In this document: piece by piece, positions 63,109 to 64,000 of the stretch | How the letters are laid out: each line of letters begins with the position of its first letter | Position numbering within the stretch: position 1 is the first letter of the stretch | NCBI GenBank assembly: GCA_003864495.1 | Contig: ML133366.1 | Coordinates: 1,960,871 to 2,024,870, forward strand | From: Nemopilema nomurai | Taxonomy: Eukaryota; Cnidaria; Scyphozoa; Rhizostomeae; Rhizostomatidae | Direction: 5' to 3' | DNA length: 64,000 bases | Translations under genes and position numbers: made by a program | Notes under the pieces: model-generated | What the model was told of the DNA's origin: nothing | Seen by the model: only the letters and a program-made list of their open reading frames with translations | The model's database searches: none

Positions 63109-64000
63109 CCTCCCATAACAAGTATAAGAAAGTGAAATGTGTATTATTCATAAATAAACATTTTGTTATGAGCAATGCTAATGTTTACCGAATGCTATGA
63201 CTTCATTTTTGAAAAACGTGCTTTGTATTTGCAAATACTTCGATATTGTATGCCTAATTTTTAAAAATTTTATGCCTATTGTATGCATAATTAAAATTTT
63301 GCATCATCAGCACTTCGGGGAAGCTGCAAAATCATCTTAAGAGTGTTTTACGGCAAAAAGTGTGAAAAGAGCTTGGATAGATGGCTGACGTTGGTGAATG
63401 TAGCTGTGGAAAACGTCTTAGCTTTTCAAAGCAGAAGTGTCTAATTTCTGAATATATTCAATGAGAATTTTCATACCAAAACAAGATAAGTTTTGAAAAA
63501 AAACTTATGAAAAGCCACATGCCGAATATTTTGTGATCCGTAATGATTGATCTATAGACTAAGACAAAGCTGGCTCTCAAGCATTCACTGCTGCATTAAA
63601 CAGCCATTTAAAAAGTCGTCAACATACAACACGACTTCAAAGTTACTTTGTGCAACTGGAACAAATTCTAGGTACATCTTTCTTATGTATCTCATTCTTT
63701 TTGATGATTTTGTGATAACCCAGTTTCCATAGACAGCAAAGCATTTGTCGCCCTAGCTGAAATCTCAGGTGTTAGACCAATCGACACCGAATTGTGAAGA
63801 ATCTTAGGATGTGTGGCTCAGGAAACATTAGGCTGGTTCCAACCATTTTGCTGTCAGCCATTTTGTCAATGTTTTAAGTGCGTATATTTCTATCTGTCCT
63901 CGCACTCGCAGCTTGCGAAGGATGCGAAGCTAAAAACGACCAGCATAGCTCCTATTTATCATCTTCAATTAATGCAACCGTTTACTGTAACCAAGGTTGC
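63109..64000. other. AT-rich sequence to the window edge
   Basis: No gene or element is supported. A short frame at 63547-63732 matches nothing I know. Confidence 0.45.

Overview
The window is nuclear DNA of an invertebrate animal. It has spliced genes with GT-AG introns, long AT-rich intergenic stretches, hAT and LINE debris, tRNA-derived SINE heads and minisatellites. The gene content (KSR, CASTOR, TLCD3, ALDH3, clade-B-like serpins, a divergent rhodopsin-like receptor) is metazoan. A cnidarian such as a coral or anemone is my best guess, but the sequence alone does not prove the taxon.

Layout. 1.8-3.3 kb: an intact, intronless ALDH3 gene with a C-terminal membrane anchor (+). 9.0-21.7 kb: a serpin cluster built as a large inverted duplication. 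Two arms of about 3.8 kb (left 9802-15090 once a 1488-bp hAT insertion is discounted, right 17908-21707) each carry one intact serpin, facing outward at their 3' ends. A third serpin lies in the 2.8-kb spacer. 22.3-23.3 kb: an intronless CASTOR-family arginine sensor gene (+). 25.1-27.4 kb: a four-exon TLC-domain gene of the TLCD3/FAM57 family (-), which I assembled from splice sites and frame. 28.0-29.6 kb: hAT MITE, hAT transposase remnant and another decayed coding stretch. 31.4-52.9 kb: a complete kinase suppressor of Ras (KSR) gene of 20 exons (+), encoding about 917 residues with every exon junction in phase. Its introns hold a 31-bp minisatellite of about 44 copies and a 45-bp minisatellite that runs into a splice acceptor. 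57.4 kb: a possible last exon with an ITIM-like tyrosine motif. 58.3-59.3 kb: an intronless seven-helix receptor (-). 62.7-63.1 kb: a dead LINE fragment.

The genes do not form an operon or an obvious pathway. KSR is a MAPK scaffold, CASTOR senses arginine for mTORC1, and TLCD3 and ALDH3 belong to lipid and aldehyde metabolism. The most striking signal is in the serpins. The two arm copies differ at only 2 residues outside the reactive-centre region but at 9 of 24 residues within it, and their predicted P1-P1' bonds are Arg-Cys and Gly-Ser. That pattern fits locally accelerated change of protease specificity on a homogenised scaffold.
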